Positions 1 through 13,303 of a DNA stretch of 64,000 nt are shown here, piece by piece. Made by a program: the position numbers and the translations under genes. Within the stretch, counting starts at the first letter, position 1, and each line of letters begins with the position of its first letter. Below the pieces are notes generated by a model, which saw only the letters and a program-made list of their open reading frames with translations, made no database searches and was not told the DNA's origin. The stretch covers positions 8,204,668-8,268,667 of the forward strand of contig SMSO01000032.1 of the NCBI GenBank assembly GCA_004764695.1, written 5' to 3'. The stretch is from Schizochytrium sp. TIO01 (lineage: Eukaryota; Sar; Bigyra; Thraustochytrida; Thraustochytriidae).

Positions 1-3000
1 GCATTTTTTACATTTTATTTTATTTACCGAAATGTGTAGTCAGTTGAGTAAAGTTCGTTTGGGAACTCTCAACCTTTCCCTGTATTAATACGAGAAACGA
101 TAGTTTATTCTTTAAACTCTAAAACTAAAAAAAATAAATATTGGATTGACTTTTAATGGTAGACCAACAGTAAAACAAGATGTTTGAACATGCGGTCAGA
201 GGAAGGAGCCAGATCTGCAGATCATATATTCAATCAACAACTTATGTATTAGAAGCTTGAGTGATAGGTTAACCTATGTTGTTACACAGCAAATATAAGA
301 AAATAACAAAACAAGAGCTACCACATTTTGAGCCAAAATTGAACTGCCCTTTGGACTAGCTACATAAAAATGATCCAGCATTTTGAGATATATAGCTGTA
401 TGAAAACTTCTTCAACTACTCTCTCAGCTAGTATTTTATGTAATCTGCAAAGCACTAGATGGAAATTGTTGTAAGGTATTTAGAGTTGGCGAGGATAGTT
501 GACACCTTACCAAGAACTATATGAGATTGTTTGGTAGAGAATACTCACCTTAAATTCAGTCCTTGTTCTTTCTGCCCTAAACATAACCAACAAAGCAGGC
601 TTTTAGTACTACCTACCTGAGGTTAACTTCAATGCTAATAGGTCGAATAGAAAACTATCAAAGGCCTGCAGGGTCGTACTAAAATATTAATCAGGAATAA
701 TTTTACCAACGTTGGGAAGTTAGTAAGCCAACAATTCTGAGAAGATAAGCTAGATAAACGAAACGATAAAATCAGGCTTGAGAATATGTAGTCGCTGTCG
801 TTTGAGGAAATACAATACCTAGGTAGTGGACGTTTCTTGTAAATCTGAATAGGGCTTCATCATTTCCGAAGCAGAGCTGCTTGTCCCTTCTTTTCTTGGC
901 TCAGAACAGAGGGAGCTTTTTTGTAGACTATACAAGTACTAACAAATCGAAGTACTTGGTTCTGGAGATTACCTTCGAAAGAAAGCCCTGTAAGTCTTAA
1001 TCCAAATTATAATATTTTTACTAAATTCTAAAAAAGTTACTCCTTCCTAGTATGCCTCGAGCCATAGACTGTTTTATGCCTTGTGTCTTATTGGTTATTG
1101 AAAAATAAATGCTCTTTTGATTAGGTTATTCGTGTTTAGTTGATCCTTGCTTACTGGGACATACGGGTGTCATAGCAGCACTGTGCAGTTTTGTTTTGAC
1201 GAGGAAGCTGATAACACTACTAGGATGCCTTCCTGCTTGCTATGATAAACTTGTCGATGTTCTTCTTCCAGCTTGAAGGTTGAATTGTCCTTGGAATCCA
1301 CGTAACTTGGGCGTCGTAGAGAATCGCTAGACGTGATGCCAAAGCAAAAAGGACGGAAATCAAACTACAATAAAATGCTGCTGCCTGCTTTTTGGACCAC
1401 GTGTAGAAGAAGTGCTTCGTGAGTTGCATCGTCATCTAGTGCTTTCCTCTAACTGCTTAAAACATTTCGCGAATTTGATGGTACTAACTATTTAAGTGGC
1501 CTTGTAATGATTTCAGTTTGCGCAGATCCTCGGATGCGGTCCACGCACGAGCCTAGTTGCTCCGACTATGTTCCTATGCTATAATTAACCCTAGTACGTA
1601 CTGGAGGTGCGAGATTATTGTTCATCCAGTGTAAAAGAGGAAATGTCAAGTTGGTTACATCTGCAAGAATTACGAGGCTCAACCTCCGAGTCTGTCAGCC
1701 ACTCCGACTATATTTATCCCATCTTCTACACGTGATATGACTTGGCCATTCGGGCGATTGCCTTTAAAAACAGGGATCGATGACATTCTCTGGTATCATC
1801 ATTTGGCTTCCTTTTTTAACCATTGCATTTCTTTTTCCCTATCTATTTTATAATTCATTTTAAAAATTATTTTTTGGCAACTGTTTAGTAATTATTGCTT
1901 TATATATGAGTATTGAAAAAGTAAAAGTAGAGTTAAAGAAAAAGAAAAAGTAAGAAGAAACGATATTATTCTATTTATTTATTTTACCTTAGAAGAAAGA
2001 GAAACATTTGTTACGATTTGTTATAACAACGTCATAATCCACTCCACTCCACTACCCTTTTCTTTTTCCTTCTAAAAGCCACATTAATTAGTTCTAGTAG
2101 GCATGTGTTAGTTTTAAAACTTCACTCATTTTTAAAATGATATTATTATTTAAGCGTTAAAAAGAAAAATGTTGATGAGTTAATTAAAATATACCTATAT
2201 TAAAAAACAATACTTCCAAATTAAAACTAATAAAGACGTTTAAATTTTATTTTTAATGATTTGGAAAGTTACAGAGAATACTTCTTGTTATCAGAGGATC
2301 CTCGTGAAGGCTTGCGACACATCGTCTGCAATTGGTAGTAAGATAACTTTAGGTTCCAGTAGACAAAATTAAATGATACCAGCACTGTATTTCGAAGAGG
2401 TAAAATCAAAACTCGAGCAACTGAGCAACTAAAATGCGTTTTCTGAGTCACCAATCTGGCGCACCTAGCAACATGATTTAATCAAATCACAATATAGGTC
2501 ATAACGAATTTTGTATGCATAAAAATTGGATCTATATGAAAAAGCAAAATTTTAGTCTCGATTTTTCTTTTTAATGCAGTGATTGTACCCTCGTGTCGGC
2601 GAACTGGAATTTGAATTGCCGGAAGTGGTTTCATGAACATTTTGTCCTTCAAGGTACGTCGAATGAAATGTCAGTCAATCAACTGCAAGAATCGAAAATG
2701 AAACTATCTGATTAAGCTGAACTTATGGAATATAATGAATTAGCTTCAGTCATCTGAAAGCTATCTCTTACAGTTGCAAATTTATTAGATTCTGTTCTGT
2801 AATACACATCGAAACATGTAGATCAGACATTGTAGAATTGTTAAGAAAGTCTGAGAAAGCTTAATTTATGCAAAAAGGTGTTTCCATTTGGATAATACAT
2901 TTTGTAATTCAGGGATTTTTTTAATTGCTTGACCAGGTACGGCCGCTTCGAAACTTCGTCAGAATTTGGAACACGGCATAGAAGAAACTATTCCATATGC

Positions 3001-6000
3001 GACATTTGTCAGCAGTCTTGTTCTGAAAGAATGTGCATTCTCCATATTGAACTTAATTTGCATGCTAAAATATTAGCCTTATATAGAGACTTGCATATCG
3101 TTCATCAGACAAATTGAGTGATGTGAAAACCTATAAAGTCAAGAAGTTAGAATTCAAAGCGCGCCCATGAAACTTCTCCTTCTTCATATCATTGCCACTA
3201 GGCTCAGGTTTGATCAGGGAAATTTCGTAGATCTACTCAAAGAGATGAGGCATAGTACCTTCTACATTTCCCTTAAGGAGAGTGTGGACAGCACAGCTCA
3301 TCTCGCTTACTTGCTCAGATGATTGTATTCTTCAAGATACGGGAAATCAAAAGCTTAGCAATTTATATTAGGCGTTAGGCAGGTCTCATAGAAGTATTAG
3401 CACTGGCACCTACTATTTATCAGGGAATATTAATAGTGCTTGTTCAGATTTCAAGGCGAGGAGCCACTAGATAGTATTGCGTGAGTATATTCGAAGCTGC
3501 ATTTTCCGGAAATCTCGCATTCGAAAACTTCTTGTGCACATGTCTAAACTAATGCGGAGAAAAGAAATCCATCTGGTTAGTGCAACTTCCTGCAGATTTC
3601 GCAATCAACGTGTCTAATTACAGTCGTGTTGTCATTTGTGTAGTTGGTGGTGGTGGGAGGGTAGCTTTTTCTGAGTTCTCTATCTCAAAGAGTCTTTGAG
3701 AAATGCTGAGAGCAATATTTATGTTTGAACGCGGCGTAAAGTGAGCGAACCAGCTTGCAGACACGACACGTCCTTTTGATAATTTATGCCATCAAGATGT
3801 GTTCATCCCCATGCTCGATTTTCGATTGAAAAAAAGCTGCAAAATGCATCCAGTACTGTTGTTTCAAATTTTCTGGTCAATAACCAGGTAGTTTTTGCGG
3901 GCCTAGTATGCCCAAAACGTTATGAAGCACGAATACATACGTGTCAGAAGTTGTGGAAGATGAGGAGATATTGTATTCACGCAAGCAGAACGCTGGAGGG
4001 TCACTTCTATTTATAACGTACGAAAAGGTAACTAGTTCTGGAAGCAAATTTCATGGCTTGGGATACGACATAAAACATTAGATAAATTTTGCATCGACTT
4101 CGCACAAGAGTACCAAAAAGGGATATATAGGTACATGCATGACTATACAATTGGGTTATTTCCCTGCTTGGTTATATTGTCAAAGACAGCATAATCCTGT
4201 TGAAGAAGAACAAATCCAAGCCTCTGAAATTGCCAATAGAGAAGAGCGGCGCGAACTCCGCCAACGCAACTGTTTTACTGGAAATATACATATGGATCTA
4301 CAAATAATTCATAACATTCTATTATACAAAAAGTAATCGCAATACAAGAGAACCACATCATTCGTGCTCTCAGCGATTGTACAATTCAGAGCGCAAAGTA
4401 AAGTAGGGTCAACTTATATATTTTGTGAAATAAGTAAATACTTTGCTTAAGTTGGCCGGTTCAAAAGCTACCAGCTTAACATATCTATATTGACAAGACT
4501 ACTTCTTAGTGCAGCGGTGCTTTCATGAGCAAGCTTTGTTCACATTGTCCAAACGTCCACGTCAACGATGGCGAGCTTTCGTGCAGTCATTATCACAGTG
4601 TTGGTCATCACACTGCAATACAACATGAACCTTTATGAGACTTCTTTATTGTATTACTTTCATTTGAGGTACTTTTGATATACAGAGGTTTGTGTTCATA
4701 TTTAATAAGTAGGAGATTTGTTTAAAGACATGTTGCAGCTCGAGTACAAAGAAAGCCTCGACAGAAGCAACGTGGAGCTATTAGTCACCCAAAGATAAGG
4801 TCTGGCGGAAGTGAGGTTGTTAGAATAAACCATACATCTCTTCAAACAACATTCGACTAACTTTTAATAATGCAAATTTTACTATAGGTATTGCTGTTAA
4901 TACTAAGGTTGATAGTTCGAAGACAAAGTTTAGGTTTACAATTATGATTTTGGAGCAGTTGAATAAATTGAATTAATATCAGTACTTACAACTTACAGCA
5001 CAAATAGGTTCAATATATGATGACAACAGGTTTTGTTTGTGGCAATTGGAGGGCCCAACATGATGAGTCCACCTAGCCTATGATAACTTATCTAAAGTCA
5101 GAGGTGCCGGAGCATTTCTTAAACCTTTGAGCTATTCCAGAGACATACTGCGATGTGTTTAGGTCTAGGCATATGCAAGTGTAGTATAGACAGCATTATC
5201 ACACAGATGTGGGAATGCACCTTCAGCAATGACTCCATGGCTGTACGAGTATACCATAGGAGACATAACCTTTGGAACGAATAATGGCAAGTTGTCATGC
5301 GTTTGAAATATATCATTGAGCACTGAGCCAAAGAATGGAACTCACACTCAATAACGCTAATTTACAACAAAGGCTTCACAAGTGGGGTGTGCGGGGGTTC
5401 AAGATCTCACTGGTAAACCTCAGAAACCATTCTGAACTTGGAGCCCTAGTGACTGTATACTTAGCACCTTTGTAGGTAGCAGATTGGAGTAATAACTTGA
5501 TTGTCATGAACAAGGTCATGACGTTGCTTTCTGACTGGTAATTTTCTGTCATTTTACGACCAGTTTGGAAACCCTGTGTTCTTATTCCGCCAAGATACTA
5601 TATTTCCAAAGTATTTGATCTTATTTGCTAGAGCGGGAAGTCGAGGTGCTGTATCTAGATGAGCTTTGTTACAATGAAGTATTTATATAGTCTGCCTATT
5701 TAAGCCAAGATGTGTCTCACAACGAGACGCCAGCTTCAAGTAAAGACTGAGTGATCAGTAAAACTTTATTTGGCGAAAATCACATGTCTAGTCTCATGAA
5801 GTCAGAATAAACTTTGCTGTTTCTTCACTAGAAGAAAAGACCACGGAGGAAGAACTTTTACATAAATGAACCCGCTTAGACCAATTGACGCATCGTCTTA
5901 CATGAACATGTAGCATCTCCTCAATATAAAACTAATGCACCTTAACGTGCGCACTTTGGATCTAGAGCACACGCAATCAAGCGCTAACCTTAGCTCACTC

Positions 6001-6170
6001 TGTTCTTCTCGGTTTACCTTTTTCTTTTCTTTTTACAAGAAACATTGTTAATAAGCATGATTTTAGTTGAAACTTTACATTATAAAGCATTAAAAGTATT
6101 AATTTAAGAAGATATTAAACATTGCCAGTCTCTCATTGAAGAAATAAAACAAATATAAAAATGGGCTGTG

Positions 6171-6212
6171 GAAAGGAAAGGAAAGGAAAGGAAAGGAAAG
6201 GAAAGGAAAGGA
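6171..6212. repeat. (GAAAG)n microsatellite
   Basis: About eight uninterrupted copies of the pentanucleotide GAAAG. It sits in gene-free sequence with no gene nearby. Confidence 0.97.
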
Positions 6213-7610
6213 ATGACATAGGAATGAATATGACATAGCAACGAAAATATTCATAAATTTATGAAACGATGCAATCGATTGTGTAGAATATTACATAAAC
6301 AGAAATTGCAAAACAAATATGAGCTAACCCGAAAGTATTCGTTTGTCAACAAATTTCCTTCGACTTCTGTTTGTAATCCTTTAATTATTGACTATGTGCG
6401 AAGTACTTACAAAGTTAATTAAGTCAACCAGACCAATTTGATCGAGAAATTAAGATGTAAATGCTCACTAAATATGTCAATTGTTTTGGGGTCGTCTCTT
6501 TGTTCTAAATAGAGCTCTGCAGTAAATCTTGTAACTATCTGCATTTGTTGCTGGATCTTTTAGTTATACAAGGAAAGGGTTGAATTGAGTTCCTTTTTTG
6601 ACATTGCCTTATATTTTCAAGTGGGTATTTAGAATTAAGCTAGACCTATAATTCCATACCAATATTTCTTTCATTCTTTGGAGCTCTATAGATATCCCAC
6701 TTCATGATTTTGATCATTAAGGAATTTGGTGGAAAGTTATATGAAATCTTTTATTAGTCTGTCAACGAAATGCAACATATCAAATGATTGTGCATAACAA
6801 GCAATCCTTTCTATATGGATAATGTCTGTTCCTTTTCCCAGTTCCTAAAGTTCAATCTCACCTTAAAAGCTGAAAATAGCAATGATTATATTCATAGAGC
6901 AAACTGGTAAGAGCCAGGGATTTACTGAAGTCAGGCTATAGGAGGAAACGAATTAACATTTTTTATTGTTTGATGAATGTTCTCTATTTCCTATGTAGGC
7001 ACCTAACTTGGTGATTTTACAATATATATCCAATTACTTTGTCAATTATTTTCTCGAGAAGAAATGATTCATCAAAGTTTTGAAATACTTTGGTTTTATT
7101 TTTAATTTAAAGAAAAGGAGTACTATTCCTGCATTGAGATAAAGAAATAAACTTAAGAATTATATAGAGAACCCAGTATTTATTATTATAACCCTTAATT
7201 AACCCCTTATATCACTGAACTATGAGTTTTCATTTTCTCTTTTGTTTTGTACCTTGAGATCTATAGGAACCAAAAGTAATCAATCCTATCGGTTACAACA
7301 GTCCTTTTAGAAATGGAGATAACTTCATTTGAATATACGCCTTTAACTTTAAATAAAAAGAGGTTCTTTCAAAGAACAGTAAACCAACCTACAACTCACT
7401 ATGTCCACTCAGTAAGGCCTTTATGCTATCTCCTATTGTCACAAGTTGGTACCAAATGGTTCAGCAAAAGTTTAGGAAGTCTTGACATGTTTAGGAGGGT
7501 CTGTGCTTAGAAACAAGAATAAAAATGGGTCTACAATTTATCAATGGAGACGTTAACTTCCTTTCCCCATGGTTTGAGCTCTCCTTTTAACAATATGACT
7601 AAGCATTATT

Positions 7611-7652
7611 ATTTTATTTTATTTTATTTTATATTTTATATTTTATATTTTT
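7611..7652. repeat. (ATTTT)n and (ATATTTT)n runs
   Basis: Four copies of ATTTT pass directly into three copies of ATATTTT. This is simple AT sequence with no associated gene. Confidence 0.95.
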
Positions 7653-10600
7653 TGTTAATGACTGACAAAAGTTGAGATGAAAGAAAAGAAAGAGCAAAAG
7701 AATAGAAGAGGGAATGCAACAATACCACCCAAATTGTTTTGTAGAATTTGAGTGAACAAGGGGAAAAAGTAGCAGCTTGAACACAAGCAAGGAGAACCCA
7801 TCGGTGAAAGGTTGCGGCTCCCGCGCAGTCTCTTGTCAGGCAAATATAATATTCGGAGAACGCGAACAATGCGTTCAAACGAATTCTTGAGGAATAAATG
7901 ACGGCGATTTGCTCTACCTGAGGTTGTACAACGTTGGTTTTGATGGTGGCGCGTTTTTTGTTTGGTACATTTCATTTTTTGCTTTTAAGGCTACTGGAGA
8001 CCTCCTCAATAGTTTTGAATTATAAATTAATAAACTGCACTTGAGATTTTTTTTTGTTTTCAAATTAAGAATTAAGATAAACAAACCTCATATTCCAGAC
8101 GAAAGAGAAAGAAAGCGCTTGAAACCTGCCTGTTCTGAAGGAGCGCACTGCTAATATTGTTTCTTCTATTCAGTCGTAGCTTAGACCACCTCACAGCCAG
8201 ATAACCTTTTCCTTCGATTCTAACCAATTTGACAGAATCGACGCGCTTTACTATTTTTTATTTGTGATAGTCTTGAAAATTGTGCATTTTGGAGAAGATT
8301 CCGCGACTAGACAGACTTTGGACCGCGCATTGCGTAAAACCTTTTTCTTCAATTAAAAAGTAAAAGAAAACATTATATGAAAAATAAAAGCGAGCGCGGA
8401 AAGGATGGAGCAAAGCTTCATCTTTAGTTTGTAAATATTTACTAGTCATTATTTTGGCTTTTATAGAAAACTATATACAGTGGGCGCCGCCGCTTAGTGT
8501 TGACCAAAGTTTACTATGGATTTAACGATCTTAGGAAACCTTCGTAGACATTCAGGTTTCCTCCTCTACTTTCAAAACTTTTAGATTAAAACTGATACTA
8601 GTACACCATAAATGGGGCTTAGTTGTAGTGTTAGTGTTATTGTTATATTCACTAAATTTTTTAAGATTAAAAGGTAGCTTTGAACAGCAGCAAAAGAGTA
8701 TATACTTCACCGCTTTCATTGAGTAATAAATGGTTGTCAAGAAACCTTATAAGATGCTAATAGTTCCAAACACTGTCTTTTTGGCTAGAAAGGGGAGCAG
8801 ATAAGAAATAGAAATATAGAGTAATGCCTTATATAATGGAAACGATACGAGTGCGCAAGTAATAAGCAGTAGAGCTACACGCCATGATTTAGGAATTTGT
8901 CTGTCTCATAGATCATCGTTGTCGTCACACCCTTCCTTGCAGATGTAGATCTTCGTTAAAGTAACACCTCCAAGCAATGATTTGGAAACAAACTTGTCTA
9001 TTTACAAGCCCCCTTCAAAAGCACATCGGCGTCTCCTTGACGATTATAGGGAATGATTTTGCTTTCGAAATATTGGATGAGAAGTCCCACAGTCTTCAGA
9101 TGTGTTTACCTTTGAAGTAGGTATGGGCTTCAAAAGCTTATGTATGCTTCAACCGCTGTTTGATTCAGTCTAATTCAGGGTTTGCACGGTCTCTGCATGA
9201 TGCGCGGCACCGCCTGAGTATTAGACACTTAGACACTTACCATTTATGAGCTATCGGTTACAGAAACGGAAGACCCATTCGAAGAAGCCAGAGGATCTCG
9301 ATTCTCTGCACTCACCTGTAAATGGGTGCTGGCCATCTGTCAGAAGAGTTGAGACCAGGTACCAAAGGCCGCGGCGGCTGGTGAAAAAATCTGATAATTC
9401 AAAGAGATTCAATCGGGGGCATTTAAGATAACCCCGTTTCTTCGTTATGCACGTGTCAGTCAGCAGAAGCATCTCTTGCACTTCTTATTATGGAGCCGGA
9501 ATAGATTGCCTTTGCCAGCACAAAGCACCAAGAGTAAAAGAATTGGTTTCGAAGTTGAAAAAAAGAAGACATCATTACTAAGAAGTGGGTGTGTAATTTC
9601 GAAATTTTGGCGGCTAAGGTCGTGAAACTTCTGTGACATTTCTTATCGTTCTGCAGTCTCACTTACCTTCGTAATGTTTTGTCAAATCCTCCTTGTGGTA
9701 TAACGCCGATGTCGCCTGTTTCGCACTCGATTGTGGGGTTGTGAAGGTCTCAACGAGAAATTAGCGAGTGCTATCGAACACTGCTGTGGCAAAAAAGTTA
9801 TGCTGTGAAGTTGCGTAACCCGGGCTTGCAAGTGTCCGGGCCAAGCAGCGAAATAGAATGAAATGTCAGCATCACAGAATTAAATGCCACTATAGTTACA
9901 GTACATCTAGACAATTTTAAAGCCCACGTTAAGCTTTCACATACTTTATTGGATAGAATTTTTGAATTTGGTTTGTGATCTTTGTCTTCACACATTTGGG
10001 GTGTGATCAACAAGACCTCCAATTTCAAACGTATTTAGCCCTAATAACACGAGCAATCAAGTGCACGAGATCGAGATAAAGCCAGGCAAACCTGGCACGC
10101 TTGCCAAATGACTCTACGCTCACTTAACGCGTCAATCAATCGTTCACTGAGCGAGCCAGAGTTGCTGTTTCTGCGGCCGTACTAATCGTTCGAAAGGTTG
10201 AAGTTCGACGCGACGTAGACATGAGATTTGAGCAGCCGCAGAGTTGACCTTGTTACCTTCAACCGTCTACAATCCTACCTTAGTTTTTCAGTCGTGTGTT
10301 TGGGGGGCAAGATCACGGTAGTCCCTGTTCTTCAGAACCTGACAGATTGTTTTTGATCATACCTAGCATAGTGTGCAGAGAGTGGAACGGTAGCTGTTTG
10401 GTTCGTATTGCGCAGTGAGAGACACTAATGGAGTTCCTACACGCGGATGCGGAGATTGTGCTTGGCGGCTCTTCAAACGTTCCGAAAGAAACCAGGACTT
10501 GAAACTTGAAAGTTTTAACACAAGGTGGCGATGCGACAGAGAAGTACCGAAAACGTCTCAAGAGAAATTAACAATCGCACTGCTATTGGACGATTGAACG

Positions 10601-12991
10601 CTGAGCTAAGCTAAAGTGCACTTAATTTTCAATCCACATCTGTAGATTATCAAATATACAAATATTCGAATTTTAAATTAAAAAGAGACTCTGTAACCAT
10701 GTTATTAAGCTAGGTAGTACTTAGCCAAGTCACTAAGTTGTACCGAAGTCAATTTTAGTATTTTTTTTCTTTTTAATTAACTAAGTACTTGCTATATCGG
10801 CTCATCGTAATACACTTACGAAGGCTGTTATTAGTTTCAAGGTACTTTATCTTTTGTTGTTTCTAACTGTTTAATAAATAACCACAATAATAATAAAACG
10901 ACCTACGGTGCTCTTTTCTGTCTCTTTCAAGAAGGCCTGGTCAATTTGCAAATAGAAATTGGTGGTGAACATGGTACTTCAAATAACCAACAATTTCGTT
11001 CGTCAGCTGAGAAGTGCCATGAAGATAGTCTTTCAATAAATTTCCATGCACTAGCTCCAGCCCGCTCGCGCAACAATTTAAATCAACAGCAACACTCTTT
11101 AGACGCGAGATTTAGCGACTGTAAGTGTAAGCCATCAAAGTGTCTTTGCGTCTGGAGTATTGGACGGTGATTTCGACTCGCCTGACTCTTAGCTTAAACG
11201 GAATATGTGATCAGCTAAATTGAAATACCTAGCTTTGAATTGGAGTAGGCCTAAGAAGCGCTTCGTGTTCTGCTAGCCTTTTCTTAGTTTAAAACGGGCT
11301 AGAACAACTGCATGAGCCCCGTGCGTCGCTTCATTCTATTTACAGTATAGCTAACATTATAGCTAAACATTAAGGACTGTCACAGAGCATTGCCGCTTCT
11401 TGTTATTCTATAAGAAATCATTTTAATCGGAATAATACGTTGTAGGTACTTACTACTCTTTCTTTTTTGTAAACCTAATTCTTAAAACCATACATTCTAG
11501 TATTTACTTACGGGTAGTTTTGAAGGAATGTCGTCCTAGCAAGTTTGAATAAGACAAACGAACATACAAACGAGCACACAAACATCTAATGTAAAAGCAG
11601 TACGATATCAAAGAAGTAATCATCAACCGTGCCGCTGCGTTGCTGCGGGAACGTCGCTGACAAAGCTCGAGGATATGCTAGACGGCTCTTCTCAACGTAG
11701 GCATCGCCTCTAATAATTTGAGGCAACCCGAGAAGAACTAAACCAGAACAATCATCAATACAACATTCGTAAAATCTAGGTAGTTATTGGCAGTCTGCCA
11801 GTAGGAAGATGGTTGACTCCAGGCTTACAATCACACCTCACTGATCAGAGTCATCTACAAATTATTAAAACAGCTAAGCAACCTTACACTACAAAACCGA
11901 ACTCTATCAAAAGTTTGTAAAACTGAAATCGCTATCGAATACCGAACCTAAGCTCCACTTCGTTTTTTCTTTAATGGTGGCTCTTGATTGATTTTGCGTG
12001 GCTGCCGAAGTGCTGCTCCTCTAGTTAATGGTCACAGTGCCCAAATTTCAAGGATCTAATAAAAGTTTTTTTTTTTAATCTGTAAAACATTTTTTCTTTC
12101 TTATTACAAAACTGGTTGATAAAAAGAAAATGGGGAGAGTGTAGAAAAAGTATTTTTAATTTTATTTAAAATAGAAATTCATTATATATATTTCTAAAAA
12201 CATGTGATTTGACATAAATAAAAACATCTTAGAAAACTTTAAATTTTAAAAGGGTCTGTGGAGTACTGTAAAAAAAAATAGTACTCACCATTTAGAAGGG
12301 AGGGGAAAGATCCAGATTCAATCGAATTTGTGCTGCTGTATACTTCTTTCATTTCTTCGCATGAAAAACCATACATTACCTACTGCTACTCCCAGCTGAA
12401 GCCGTCGCTGGTGGTGGAGAATTCAATAATGTATATATTAATTCCATTCTGCACCACCTTTTTTTACTTTCATTCTAAAAGAAATGATATCATTTCATCC
12501 CCTTTTAATCAAAATCAACCTGTTTAGAAAGAGAGAAGAAAAGTGTGATGCGCTTATTGTAATCTTTCATTTACTTAATTTAAAAATAACATTTTTAAAA
12601 AAAAAGCTTCCGAGTCAGGACATCTGGGCCGTGTTTTATTCGTCCTTTTGTAGGATCTGCAGAAAACAGACTTTTAAAAAGAGAGAAACAACAGAACAGA
12701 GCTTTAGTAAGTTGGCTGGCTCGGACCGACTCGAGTCTAGCGCAAAGCAATAGTGAAACCCGCTCGCTTACATCGAAAAGTTCATGTAACTTGCTTGCTT
12801 GCTTGCTTGTTGCTTGCTTTCATCTTCTGCGTGGGCCCTCCTGCAACTTCCTTGTTTTTTTTTTTCGCGCGCCTTCTTCTTCGCTCTTTGCGTTTGTTTA
12901 TTCCTGAAGAATTCCATCGATCGATTTACAATACACAATGATCGATTTACACAGTGGTTGATTTACACAGTGATTGATTGATTGGTTCATG

Positions 12992-13099
<108 letters not shown>

Positions 13100-13280
13100 T
13101 TCGAGATGATATATATAATGGAATCTGCAAAGACGAAGCCGCGACCCCTTGAAGGGAAGGGCCCTTTTGGCCAACCTAGGAATGAACGGCTTTGGGCATC
13201 GTAACGAAGGCCGTGGTTGTGAGCATCTGAAGGCTTTACTACTACTTCTGCACAACCGCCAGGGAAGGAGGCCCAAGACC

Positions 13281-13303
13281 CAAGCAAGCAAGCAAGCAAG
13301 CAG
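13281..13303. repeat. (GCAA)n run
   Basis: Five to six copies of CAAG. It is the reverse-complement unit of the CTTG run at 12,790-12,809 on the other side of the GATT tract. Confidence 0.93.

Larger units (their letters stand above)
1..12700. other. AT-rich gene-poor stretch
   Basis: No reading frame here looks like a conserved protein, and the longest frames are about 60-106 codons. They have no recognisable motif and often lie in simple sequence. The sequence is AT-rich with frequent stops on both strands and several homopolymer A or T runs. The only clear structures are a (GAAAG)n run near 6,171 and ATTTT-type runs near 7,611. Spliced genes made of very short exons cannot be excluded by eye. 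I see no rRNA, tRNA or transposase-like segment. Confidence 0.6.
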